Positions 1 to 7,724 of a stretch of DNA of 10,662 nucleotides are shown here, piece by piece. The translations under genes were made by a program, and so were the position numbers. Numbering within the stretch: position 1 is the first letter of the stretch; every line of letters starts with the position of its first letter. The notes beneath the pieces were generated by a model that saw only the letters and a program-made list of their open reading frames with translations, was not told where the DNA came from and searched no databases. Source of the DNA: Candidatus Cloacimonadota bacterium (lineage in GTDB: Bacteria > Cloacimonadota > Cloacimonadia > Cloacimonadales > Cloacimonadaceae); NCBI GenBank assembly GCA_023392795.1, contig JAEWNJ010000144.1, positions 1 through 10,662 of the forward strand, written 5' to 3'.

Positions 1-1934
1 GTTCGGTAGGCATCATGACTGATATCACTGCCAAACACAAGATTACAAATGCCCTGATTGCCAGTGAGGAGAAGTATCGCCGGCTCTTCGAAGATTCCGT
101 GGCAGGCGTGTTTCAATCCTCATTTGAGGATAAGTATCTCAATGTAAACAAGACCTTTGCCCGCATGTTCGGCTATGACAGCCCTGAGGCTATGGTCAGT
201 TCGGTTACCGACATCAAAAACCATTATGCCCGCCCCGAAGAACGGGAAGTGCTGAAACAGGAACTGCTAAACGAGGGCGTAGTGGAAGATTATGAGCTGG
301 AGCTAAAACGCGTTGATGGCAAACCTTTTTGGGTGTCCCTGTATGCCAGACTCAGCAAACAGATCGGTGGGCAACTCACCATGGATGGCACCTGTGTGGA
401 TATCACCGAGAGTAAATCACTCAAGGAACAGCTCCTGGCCAGTCAAAAGATGGAGGCCATCGGTAAACTTGCCGGCGGTGTGGCACATGACTTTAACAAC
501 CTTTTAACCGTTATCCTGGGCTATACTGAGGACATGCTGGATGATATCGCTCCCGGTTCTCCGCATAGTGAACCGGTGGAAGAGATCATGAAGGCTGGCC
601 TGAAAGCCGCCAATTTGACCCGTCAATTGCTCGCCTTTAGCCGCAATCAGGTGATTCTGAACCAGGAGATCAGCATTAACAACCTGATCAACAACCTGCA
701 TGGCATCATCTCCCGGCTCATCGGCGAAGAGATCGAAGTGCAATTTCAGCTAAACGATGATCTTGCCTACGTAAAAGCTGATCCCGGCCAGATCGAACAA
801 GTGCTGATCAATATGGTGATCAATGCCAAAGACGCCATGCCCAAGGGCGGAAAATTGCGGATCCGCACCTCAAACCAGGAAGTGGACGGCACTTACGCCG
901 ATTTTCACCCCAACCTCAAAATTGGCAAGTACGTGATGCTGAGCATCTCAGACACCGGAATCGGGATGGATCAAGAGACCCTTGCTCACATCTTCGAGCC
1001 TTTCTTTAGCACCAAGGAAAATGGGAAGAGCTCCGGTCTTGGCCTGGCTTCCGCCTATGGCATCATTGAACAGGCAGGCGGAGTGATCATGCCATATAGC
1101 GAACCGGGTAAGGGCACCATCATGAAAGTGCTGTTACCCGCCTTGCAGATCAGATCAGGAGCTGCCGAAGCGGATCGCACTGCTGCTTCCGGGCGGGGGA
1201 AAGGCCAGAAAATCCTCATCGTGGAAGATGAGGACGCGCTATGCAAGATCCTGCAAAAGATGCTCACCAATCTGGGTTACAAGGTGGAGTGCAACAATTC
1301 CTCGCTGCTTGCCCTGAAACGCTTTGAGAGGGGGGAAAAGTTCGATATCGTGATCACCGACGTGGTGATGCCATCCATGAACGGCAAGGATCTCGCGGAC
1401 GCCATCCGAAGAATAAACCCGGAACAGAAGATGATCTATATGTCAGGTTTCGCCGATGATGTGATAGCACAGCATGGGATCATCGACCCCGATCTGCCCT
1501 TCATCCAAAAGCCTTTCTCCGCCAAACTGATAGGTCCGCTGATCAGCGGTCTGCTGGCAGAGAGCCGTGCCAAACTCAAACTGCTGATTCTGGATGATGA
1601 AGAAGGCATCTGCAAGCTCTTCCAACGCAGTTGTCACAAGCGTGGACACGATTGCGACAAGGCTGGCAACCCCGCGGAAGCATTGGCCCTGCTATCCCGC
1701 AATCAATACGATATGCTGCTGGTGGATCTGAACCTGGGCGGAGTAAACGGGCTGGATACCATCGCGGAAATCCGGGAACTGGGCTGTAAAGCTCCTGTAA
1801 TCCTACTATCCGGCATGCTGCAGGAAGGCATTTTCGACCGCTTTGAGAGCCTGGGAGTACTGCGCGCCTTTGAAAAGAGCTTTGACAATACCCCCATCCT
1901 GCAGTACATCGAAAGCCATCTTCAGGGATCGTAA
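1..1934 (+). CDS. Hybrid sensor histidine kinase with two receiver domains (5'-partial)
   Basis: Autophosphorylating sensor kinase that passes phosphate to its own receiver domains and probably on to a separate regulator. The frame is open from base 3 and the codons before the Met at base 15 read SVGI, which joins with MTDIT to give the typical end of an upstream PAS/PAC domain. The Met at 15 is therefore internal and the gene starts outside the window. Counting from that Met: PAS about 20-135; HisKA about 138-210 with phospho-acceptor H158 in GGVAHDFNN; HATPase about 250-375 with N box N270, G1 box DTGIGM (313-318), F box IFEPFFSTK and G2 box GLGLA (341-345). Receiver 1 spans about 399-515 (acidic 404-407, D449, S477, K499-P500). 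Receiver 2 spans about 522-636 (D527/D528, D571, S599, K621). In receiver 2 the usual Lys-Pro is Lys-Ser. There are no membrane segments in the visible part and no DNA-binding output. Ligand unknown. Confidence 0.93.
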   Translation, partial: SVGIMTDITAKHKITNALIASEEKYRRLFEDSVAGVFQSSFEDKYLNVNKTFARMFGYDSPEAMVSSVTDIKNHYARPEEREVLKQELLNEGVVEDYELELKRVDGKPFWVSLYARLSKQIGGQLTMDGTCVDITESKSLKEQLLASQKMEAIGKLAGGVAHDFNNLLTVILGYTEDMLDDIAPGSPHSEPVEEIMKAGLKAANLTRQLLAFSRNQVILNQEISINNLINNLHGIISRLIGEEIEVQFQLNDDLAYVKADPGQIEQVLINMVINAKDAMPKGGKLRIRTSNQEVDGTYADFHPNLKIGKYVMLSISDTGIGMDQETLAHIFEPFFSTKENGKSSGLGLASAYGIIEQAGGVIMPYSEPGKGTIMKVLLPALQIRSGAAEADRTAASGRGKGQKILIVEDEDALCKILQKMLTNLGYKVECNNSSLLALKRFERGEKFDIVITDVVMPSMNGKDLADAIRRINPEQKMIYMSGFADDVIAQHGIIDPDLPFIQKPFSAKLIGPLISGLLAESRAKLKLLILDDEEGICKLFQRSCHKRGHDCDKAGNPAEALALLSRNQYDMLLVDLNLGGVNGLDTIAEIRELGCKAPVILLSGMLQEGIFDRFESLGVLRAFEKSFDNTPILQYIESHLQGS

Positions 1935-2081
1935 ACCCCACTACATCCAGCAAGTCACATAGCGAAAGAGTTGGAGGGATACATAGCCCTGCTTGCGCAC
2001 CACCGTGATTTATCGCGTCACCCCTCTTACCCGAGTAAAAGATGTAACAATTGCACGTATGGAATAATATATGCATGTCAC

Positions 2082-2099
2082 CATAACATAACATAACAT
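2082..2099. repeat. CATAA pentamer repeat, three full units plus CAT
   Basis: Three consecutive CATAA units are followed by a partial CAT, about 45 bases before the start of a small ORF. The tract is short and A/T-rich. It may simply be a slippage-prone stretch in a leader region, and no function is implied by the sequence alone. Confidence 0.7.
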
Positions 2100-2143
2100 C
2101 ATGATATAGATAATTACTGATCTGGAAGAATGAAGGAGAACCA

Positions 2144-2233
2144 ATGCGTATTGCCAGGAACTCTATGCGATTGATTTGTCTATTAGCCGGTTACCCACAA
2201 TCCGAATCAGCTCCGGGTATTATCCTTGTCTGA
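2144..2233 (+). CDS. Possible small ORF or leader peptide, 29 codons, unknown function
   Basis: ATG at 2144 is preceded by AAGGAG (2133-2138) with 5 bases between, a good ribosome binding site for a random ORF. It ends in TGA at 2231-2233, 48 bases before the copper ATPase start. The product has a basic N-terminus (Arg at 2, 5 and 9), then a short hydrophobic run (LICLLAG) with one Cys, then a polar tail with PQSESAP. This resembles the beginning of a signal peptide, so it may be the remnant of a lost exported protein, a leader peptide, or chance. I do not recognise it. It shares a loose NS-x-R pattern with the small ORF at 10256-10339. Confidence 0.3.
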   Translation: MRIARNSMRLICLLAGYPQSESAPGIILV

Positions 2234-2271
2234 TCCCAAAATCTGCATATCATATCTTACAGATATACATT

Positions 2272-2275
2272 GGAG
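2272..2275 (+). promoter_or_regulatory. Ribosome binding site that sets the copper ATPase start
   Basis: GGAG lies 6 bases before ATG 2282. The frame is also open to a TTG at 2270, but that codon overlaps the GGAG itself and has no ribosome binding site at a usable distance. ATG 2282 also puts the HMA domain right at the N-terminus, as in the family. The start is therefore taken as 2282. Confidence 0.75.
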
Positions 2276-2281
2276 ATTGTT

Positions 2282-4495
2282 ATGCAGTTACAGATCGGAA
2301 TAGATGGAATGCACTGCGCGTCCTGCAGTGCGAATGTTGAGAAAGCGCTCAGCGCGCTTCCCGGAGTAGCCAAAGCGCACGTAAACCTCGCCCTGGAAGA
2401 AGCGATGGTGGAGTACGATGAGCGGAAGCTGAAGCAGGACAGGATATTCGCCAGCATCACCTCTCTCGGCTTCAGCGTGAGGGACACTCTGCATTTGGGT
2501 GAGGATGAACACATCCGCAAGATGCACGAAGCCTTTCGCCGCATGCTGATTAGCTGGGTGATTACCGCTCTGGTGATCGTCTTTATGATTCCTCACATGC
2601 TCCTGAAAACCAGCATTCTGGGACATTCTGCAGACGCCTGGGTGATGTTTGCCCTCTCGCTGATCGCCATGCTGATCCCTGCCCGTCATGTTTATATTTC
2701 AGCTTTCAAATCGTTGGCCTCGGGGATTGCCAATATGGACGTCCTGATCGCCCTTGGCACCATCGCCTCGCTGCTGGTAAGCCCTGTATCCCTGGTGGTA
2801 AAGAGCATTTCCCCCCACGATTTTGCCGGCATTGCCGCGATGATCCTATCCTTCCATCTCACTGGCCGCTATCTGGAAAACCGCGCTCGCGGCAAGGCAT
2901 CACAGGCCATCCGCAAACTTATCTCGCTGGGTGCAAAAACCGCTCTGATCCTGGCCGAAGATGGCAGCGAAAAGGAAATCTCCATCCACAAGATCAAGGC
3001 CGGGGATGTCTTTATCGTAAAGCCGGGCACCAAAGTCCCTACTGATGGCGTAATCGTTAGCGGCACTTCATCTTTGGATGAATCGATCGCCACCGGCGAG
3101 TCCATGCCCATCACCCGTTCCGTGGGTGATCCCGTGCTGGGCGCCACGATCAATCTGGACGGCTATTTTCAGGCCAAGGCGCTAAAAGTGGGCAGCGAAA
3201 CCTTCCTGGCCCAGGTGATCAAACTGGTCAGCGAAGCCCAGCATTCCAAAGTTCCCATCCAGCTTCTGGCGGATAAGATCACTGCCATCTTCGTACCCAT
3301 CATCATGGTCCTCGCGGCAGCTGTTTTCTTGCTTTGGCTGATAGTCCCCGATTTCATGCAATCTGTGGCGCTGGCAATCACGACGATTATCCCGCTAAGC
3401 CTGCCCACATCAGGGATTGCGGCAGCATTGATGGCTGCAATCGCCACCCTGGTAATAGCTTGTCCCTGTGCCCTGGGCCTGGCAACTCCCACCGCTCTGA
3501 TGGTGGGCTCCGGGATCGGTGCCAATAAAGGCATTCTGATCCGCAGCGGCGAAGCTTTGCAGCGCATGAAGGATGTGGATACCGTAGTTTTTGACAAGAC
3601 TGGCACTCTCACTCACGGTAAACCGGAATTGCTGCAGATCCAGACCCTGAAAGGGGATCAGGACAGCGCCCTCACGATAGCTCACGCGCTGGAACTGGCT
3701 TCGGAACACCCCCTGGCAAATGCAATCAATAACGCGGCACAACAGCGCAATCTCCAAGCCCCCGCGCGGGAAGACTTCAGCTCCAGTCCCGGACGGGGCA
3801 TTGCCGCCACTATCGACGGCCAGTCCTACCGCCTGGGCAGCTCGCATTGGATGACGGAATTGGGTCTGGACGGCTCCAGCGTCGTTACCGATCCCTCCCT
3901 CAGTTACGCCGGCAAGATCTATCTGGCTGATGAAAAAGAGATTATCGCCGTCTTCTACGTGGCTGATACGATCAAGGAAGAAGCAAAAGCAATGGTGCAA
4001 GCGCTGAAAATCAAAGGCATCCGATCCTATATGATGAGCGGCGACAATCCCGAAACCGCGAAAGCAATTGCTGATCTCTGCGGCATTGAGGACGTGATGG
4101 CGAACGTGCTTCCTGCCGATAAAGCCGGAAAAGTGGCAGAGCTGCAAAAACAGGGCAGAGTGGTCGCCATGATTGGCGATGGCATCAACGACGCCCCCGC
4201 GCTCAAACAAGCCGACATCGGCATCGCCATGGGCATGGGCACGGATATCGCCATTGAAGCAGCCGATATCACTCTGCTCCGGGGAGATCTGAAACTGGTT
4301 CCGCTAGCGCTCAGACTCTCCGTCGAAACTTTCAAAAAGATCCGCCAGAATCTCTTTTGGGCCTTTTTCTACAACCTCATTGCCATCCCCCTGGCGGCCT
4401 TCGGAGTGCTACACCCCGTGATCGCGGAAATCGCCATGGCAATCTCTTCCATTACCGTGGTAAGTAATGCTAACCTGCTGAAAACAAAGTTTTAA
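2282..4495 (+). CDS. copA: Cu(I)-exporting P1B-type ATPase (CopA-like)
   Basis: ATP-driven pump in the cytoplasmic membrane that exports monovalent copper (possibly silver) to the periplasm. It has 737 residues. A single N-terminal HMA metal-binding domain (about 1-68) carries GMHCASC with C12 and C15. Membrane helices fall at about 89-108, 119-138, 152-172, 182-198, 333-355, 382-402, 688-708 and 711-730. The actuator has TGES at 271-274, and CPC is at 394-396. The phosphorylation loop DKTGT has D438; the HP dipeptide is H476-P477; the hinge GDGINDAP is 632-639. The Cu(I) subclass is indicated by YN followed four residues later by P in helix 7 (Y697, N698, P703) and MAISS in helix 8 (719-723). 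The stretch between W352 and CPC is about 42 residues and quite hydrophobic, longer than in typical short bacterial CopA proteins. No CueR, CsoR or copper chaperone gene lies beside it. Confidence 0.95.
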   Translation: MQLQIGIDGMHCASCSANVEKALSALPGVAKAHVNLALEEAMVEYDERKLKQDRIFASITSLGFSVRDTLHLGEDEHIRKMHEAFRRMLISWVITALVIVFMIPHMLLKTSILGHSADAWVMFALSLIAMLIPARHVYISAFKSLASGIANMDVLIALGTIASLLVSPVSLVVKSISPHDFAGIAAMILSFHLTGRYLENRARGKASQAIRKLISLGAKTALILAEDGSEKEISIHKIKAGDVFIVKPGTKVPTDGVIVSGTSSLDESIATGESMPITRSVGDPVLGATINLDGYFQAKALKVGSETFLAQVIKLVSEAQHSKVPIQLLADKITAIFVPIIMVLAAAVFLLWLIVPDFMQSVALAITTIIPLSLPTSGIAAALMAAIATLVIACPCALGLATPTALMVGSGIGANKGILIRSGEALQRMKDVDTVVFDKTGTLTHGKPELLQIQTLKGDQDSALTIAHALELASEHPLANAINNAAQQRNLQAPAREDFSSSPGRGIAATIDGQSYRLGSSHWMTELGLDGSSVVTDPSLSYAGKIYLADEKEIIAVFYVADTIKEEAKAMVQALKIKGIRSYMMSGDNPETAKAIADLCGIEDVMANVLPADKAGKVAELQKQGRVVAMIGDGINDAPALKQADIGIAMGMGTDIAIEAADITLLRGDLKLVPLALRLSVETFKKIRQNLFWAFFYNLIAIPLAAFGVLHPVIAEIAMAISSITVVSNANLLKTKF

Positions 4496-4770
4496 GGATC
4501 TCTTCCAACTCGAGTGGGCAGGCATCGGGAAGTGGCCGAATTGGGGTGGCAAGCTCCCGCTTGTCGCCATCTCGTGGCTTGCTCGCAAATACCAACCCTC
4601 TTGCCACCCTCTTGCGTGGGACGGAAGAGGAATCCGGGAGAGTGGCAGGTGGCTGGAAAGCCAGCGAAGCCCGTATCAAAAATGCTACGCTTGGCCATTG
4701 GCATTGGTTTCGGGATCAATGAAGATGATAAGGTGTCGGAATATAACGGGATAAAGGAAGCTCATCCACG
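4496..4770. repeat. G/C-rich intergenic element with nested inverted repeats
   Basis: About 270 bases between the convergent copper ATPase and serpin genes, with no credible gene. On the + strand it holds a hairpin at 4545-4568 (10-bp stem with two G-U pairs, TCCC loop). GGGTGGCAAG (4544-4553) is also exactly complementary to CTTGCCACCC (4600-4609), so alternative folds compete. A further imperfect palindrome lies at 4608-4630 (CCTCTT/AAGAGG arms, inner CGT/ACG), enclosed by TGCCAC (4602-4607) and GTGGCA (4642-4647). CCCTCTTGC occurs twice, 11 bases apart (4596 and 4607), and GTGG recurs seven times in about 140 bases. This looks like a dispersed intergenic repeat (REP-like) or a structured RNA or terminator region. 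Copy number cannot be judged from one window. Confidence 0.45.
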
Positions 4771-4777
4771 TGTCAGT

Positions 4778-4817
4778 AAAAAAAGGGTGTCGCTTCGTTG
4801 GATAAAGCAACACCCTT
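4778..4817 (-). terminator. Rho-independent terminator of the comM-serpin operon
   Basis: Read on the minus strand, AAGGGTGTTGCTT pairs with AAGCGACACCCTT, giving a 13-bp stem with one G-U pair. The 9-base loop is TATCCAACG, and a T-run follows (seven T including two from the stem). It begins 18 bases after the serpin stop codon. On the + strand the same stem is followed by TTGTG, not a T-run, so it is directed at minus-strand transcription and probably does not end copA transcripts. Confidence 0.9.
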
Positions 4818-4835
4818 GTGAAACAGGCTAAATCT

Positions 4836-6131
4836 TTACTCGCTAATCGGTTCGGGATTTTGCACTTTGCCCATGAAGAGGATCTCGTTGGCCTCTTTGT
4901 GCACGATCATGCAGAGGAAGGGTTTATCGGCGCGAAACACCTTCACGTCGGGGTCTGGGGGGGTATAGGACAATCTGGAAAAGCCGACCTGCGTGGCGGC
5001 GGCAGCTTCGGTGCCGGTTTCAGTAACTTCGAGGAATGCCTTGTGAACGATTTCTGAGATGTAGATGCGTCCCGGGACAGTATTGGATAAGATACCGCTG
5101 AAGTCTGCTTTGTAGGGATCGAAAGCGTCTTTTATGCCCATGGCCTGGAAAGTCTCGGGGAGTGCGTCCAGGGTTTGTTCCAAACGAAACTTGGGCAGGA
5201 TTACTTCCACTTTTTGGCTATTTTCCAGGGCTTTAATCCAGCTTTGCCAGGTCTTGTCGTCCAGCTTCGCGGTGATGGCGTCGATATCGGAAGGCAGCAT
5301 GAAGATCATCGCCAGATCGCTATCCTCAAAGGGCAGCTCAATGATCTGTCCCCCAGGCACATCGGCATACGCAAAGTCGCCAGTTTGCTTCATCAACGGC
5401 AAGCTGATATACTTGTCAGCCTCTTTTTGGGAAGTGGTAAAGAATCTGTCGTTTACGGTGTTTGAACTCTTGAATTGGGACAGCCAGGGTGATTTGAAGT
5501 AGATGCTGTTTACCAGCACCAGACCATCTTTGTTGCCCGATATCTGATCCTCGGAAACGATGTCTTTGATGCGTTCATTGGTGCGTTTTTCCACCCAGGA
5601 ATTGATGTAATCCGTGGTGGGTTTTACCTTGGCAAAATCCAGATGATGCACTTCACTGCCAAAGGAGCTTTGCAGCGTATTGGCGTATTCCGGAACCAGA
5701 TACTCTTCATTGCTCTTGTCGTTGAAAAGAGCGTTGGCAATGTAAAGCTGGGCAATCTTGCGGTCATTTACGGATTTGGTCATCTTGCCGGATGCGGCAA
5801 ACAGGGCATGCTGCAGCGTGGGGGCATAAGCGAAGTTCATGGCCTTTCCCATCTCAGCGGCAGTCTTGCCTCTGGCACCGGTGTAGGCCATGCCCATGGC
5901 ACTGGAGATGCTGTATGGCGAGAGAAAGAGGTTTTTGCCGGGGGTGTGCAGCTTGCCAAAAAGATCGAAGGCAAAACCATTATTTTGATCTGCCAGTTCG
6001 GTGGCGGTGATCGTGTGATCCAGGCTGGTCAGCGGCAGGTTTTCGGGCTGTATTGCCTGTTTACTTGAGCAGCAAGCGCCCGTCATCAGCATCAGGCTGA
6101 GGGTGAGGCATAAAATAATGTAGCGGTACAT
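4836..6131 (-). CDS. Secreted or lipid-anchored serpin (serine protease inhibitor)
   Basis: Serpin-family (MEROPS I4) suicide inhibitor of proteases. It has 431 residues from the Met at 6131; an alternative Met at 6143 would add four residues. The N-terminus is a hydrophobic signal segment ending in a Cys pair (C20-C21, preceded by MTGA), which suggests a lipoprotein, though the lipobox is imperfect. Serpin signatures include NLFLSPYSISSAMGMAYTGA, LVNSIYFKSPW and, near the C-terminus, ADKPFLCMIVHKEANEILFMGKV. The reactive-centre hinge reads ETGTEAAAAT, which matches inhibitory serpins (small residues at P12-P9). Counting 17 residues from that Glu puts P1-P1' at Leu-Ser, suggesting chymotrypsin-, elastase- or subtilisin-like targets, but this is inference. 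It is the second gene after comM and is followed at once by a strong terminator. It may protect the cell envelope from foreign proteases or restrain an own exported protease. Confidence 0.93.
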   Translation of the reverse strand: MYRYIILCLTLSLMLMTGACCSSKQAIQPENLPLTSLDHTITATELADQNNGFAFDLFGKLHTPGKNLFLSPYSISSAMGMAYTGARGKTAAEMGKAMNFAYAPTLQHALFAASGKMTKSVNDRKIAQLYIANALFNDKSNEEYLVPEYANTLQSSFGSEVHHLDFAKVKPTTDYINSWVEKRTNERIKDIVSEDQISGNKDGLVLVNSIYFKSPWLSQFKSSNTVNDRFFTTSQKEADKYISLPLMKQTGDFAYADVPGGQIIELPFEDSDLAMIFMLPSDIDAITAKLDDKTWQSWIKALENSQKVEVILPKFRLEQTLDALPETFQAMGIKDAFDPYKADFSGILSNTVPGRIYISEIVHKAFLEVTETGTEAAAATQVGFSRLSYTPPDPDVKVFRADKPFLCMIVHKEANEILFMGKVQNPEPISE

Positions 6132-6136
6132 ATTAT

Positions 6137-6140
6137 CTCC
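6137..6140 (-). promoter_or_regulatory. Ribosome binding site favouring the inner serpin start
   Basis: On the minus strand GGAG (part of GGGAG) lies 5 bases before the ATG at 6131. The outer ATG at 6143 shares its A with the comM TAA stop and has a GGAG only 3 bases away, too close to work well. The inner Met is therefore preferred, leaving an 11-base gap to the comM stop. Either choice keeps the two genes translationally close. Confidence 0.6.
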
Positions 6141-6142
6141 CA

Positions 6143-7687
6143 TTAACTCCAGTATTTACGGTCCAGACTTCGGTATTGAATGGCTTCGGAAATGTGATCG
6201 CTATTGATCCGTTCCACGCCCTCGATATCGGCAATGGTGCGCGCAACCTTCAGAATGCGGTCAAAAACCCGGGCAGAATAGCCCATCTTGTCGATGGCAT
6301 TCTGGAGGAGGGCATGGCTGGCATCGTCCAGCACGCAATACTTTCGGAGCATTTTACTATTCATTTGGCTGTTATTGAAGATCCCCGCCTGTTCAAAGCG
6401 CCGGTGTTGGATCTCGCGGGCTTTATTTACCCTGGCGCGGATGGTGGCGGAGGTATCGCCCGTGGGTAGGGCAGATAGGTCTTTATACTGTACTGTGGGG
6501 ACTTCCACGTGGATGTCGATCCGATCCAATAGCGGACCGGAAATGCGGTTGCGATACCGGGTGATCGAGCCGCTGTCACAGCCGCAGACATGATTGGGGA
6601 TATTTGCCCCAAAGTAACCGCAGGGGCAGGGATTCATACTGGCGATCAGCATGAACTCCGCGGGAAAAGTGAGGCTGGTGCTGGCCCGGGAAATGGTCAC
6701 AATCCCATCTTCCAAGGGCTGACGCAGCACTTCCAGCACTCCGCGCTTGAACTCGGGCAATTCATCCAGAAACAGCACTCCCCGGTGTGAGAGGCTGACC
6801 TCTCCCGGTTTTGGGAATGCTCCTCCGCCGATCAGGGCCACATCCGATATAGTGTGGTGAGGTGCCCTAAAGGCTCTCGTAGTAAGGATTCCGTTCTTGA
6901 AGTCTTTGGAAAAGCCCGCCACAGAATGGATCTTGGTGGCTTCCAGTGCTTCGTCCAGAGTAAGCTCCGGCAGAATGGTGGGTACCCGGCGTGCAAGCAT
7001 GGTTTTACCGCTTCCGGGAGGGCCGATCATCAGCAGATTATGTCCTCCTGCTGCAGCTACTTCCAGCGCGCGCTTCACCTGATACTGGCCTTTGACGTCG
7101 TGCATATCCAGAGGAAAGTCGTTTAGCACTTGAAAGATTTTGTCCTGATCCACTGTTGCAGGGATGATGGTGTTTTCACCGCGCAGATATTGCATGGTCT
7201 CCGATAAGGACGTAACCGGGATAACGGTGATGTCGCTGATAATGGCGGCTTCTTCAGCATTTTCCCAAGGTACGATGAGGGTATCGATGCCATCCCGTTT
7301 GGCGGCAATGGCGATGGGCAGGACGCCATCAACCGGGCGGACATTGCCATCCAGAGAAAGCTCGCCAATGAGGGCAATCTTCTTTAGAGCGATGGCAGGA
7401 ATCATGCCGTTGTGCATCAGAATGGATATGGCGATTGGCAGATCCAGCGACGAGGAATCCTTCTTGATGTCCGCAGGCGCGAGGTTGATGGTATAACGCC
7501 CGGAATGATAAGAGATACCGCTATTGCGCACCGCGGCAAACACCCGGTCTTTGCTCTCTTTCACCGAGTTTGAGGGCATCCCCACGATATTCACATTGTG
7601 ATTCATGTTGCCATCGCGGTCACATTCTACCGTCACCTGTAGCGCGTCTATCCCCAAGGTAGTGTATGTGAGTGCAATTCCTACCAT
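6143..7687 (-). CDS. comM: ComM/YifB-family Mg-chelatase-like AAA+ ATPase
   Basis: Cytoplasmic AAA+ ATPase. The family member ComM of Vibrio is a hexameric helicase that drives branch migration during natural transformation; YifB homologues are widespread, including in bacteria not known to be competent. It has 514 residues, the normal family length. The N-terminal ChlI/Lon-protease-like domain is about 20-165 (NIVGMPSNSVKESKDRV, INLAPAD, SSSLDLPIAISIL). The AAA+ core has Walker A GPPGSGKT (222-229), Walker B VLFLDE (304-309), IASMNPCPCG around 348-357, and SGPLLDRID (383-391) with the likely arginine finger R389. A Cys cluster C354, C356, C368, C370 may bind metal, as in relatives. The C-terminal helical domain ends in the family-typical AIQYRSLDRKYW. 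ATG at 7687 has AAGGA 8 bases upstream. It is first in the operon with the serpin. Confidence 0.95.
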   Translation of the reverse strand: MVGIALTYTTLGIDALQVTVECDRDGNMNHNVNIVGMPSNSVKESKDRVFAAVRNSGISYHSGRYTINLAPADIKKDSSSLDLPIAISILMHNGMIPAIALKKIALIGELSLDGNVRPVDGVLPIAIAAKRDGIDTLIVPWENAEEAAIISDITVIPVTSLSETMQYLRGENTIIPATVDQDKIFQVLNDFPLDMHDVKGQYQVKRALEVAAAGGHNLLMIGPPGSGKTMLARRVPTILPELTLDEALEATKIHSVAGFSKDFKNGILTTRAFRAPHHTISDVALIGGGAFPKPGEVSLSHRGVLFLDELPEFKRGVLEVLRQPLEDGIVTISRASTSLTFPAEFMLIASMNPCPCGYFGANIPNHVCGCDSGSITRYRNRISGPLLDRIDIHVEVPTVQYKDLSALPTGDTSATIRARVNKAREIQHRRFEQAGIFNNSQMNSKMLRKYCVLDDASHALLQNAIDKMGYSARVFDRILKVARTIADIEGVERINSDHISEAIQYRSLDRKYWS

Positions 7688-7724
7688 TTGCTAATCCTTT
7701 TCGAGATCATTTTCATGTTCGCCC

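Larger units (their letters stand above)
1935..2281. other. Intergenic region between kinase and copper ATPase
   Basis: This 347-base gap lies between two same-strand genes. It becomes A/T-rich from about 2035. It contains a CATAA pentamer repeat at 2082-2099, a small SD-led ORF at 2144-2233 and the ribosome binding site of the copper ATPase at 2272-2275. I found only weak inverted repeats after the kinase stop (for example GTGA/TCAC around 2006-2021, without a T-run). There is no convincing intrinsic terminator and no promoter with acceptable -35/-10 spacing. No tRNA fold or CueR/CsoR-type operator is recognisable. Confidence 0.6.

Noticed and set aside
2270..2281. TTG start of the copper ATPase at 2270
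   Set aside because: The TTG overlaps the GGAG ribosome binding site of the ATG at 2282, and the family N-terminus fits the ATG.
3410..4210. 266-codon open frame antisense to copA
   Set aside because: It lies wholly inside copA on the other strand, has no ribosome binding site or domain pattern, and is a by-product of copA codon use.
1..4495. Kinase as the dedicated copper sensor controlling copA
   Set aside because: The visible sensor is a cytosolic-type PAS domain with no metal-binding motif, and a 347-base gap with other features separates the genes. Adjacency alone is not enough.
4514..4831. 105-codon frame on the + strand in the intergenic element
   Set aside because: Low-complexity, Cys/Pro/Arg-scattered composition, no ribosome binding site, and it runs through the hairpins and the minus-strand terminator. 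It may recur in databases only because the DNA element repeats.
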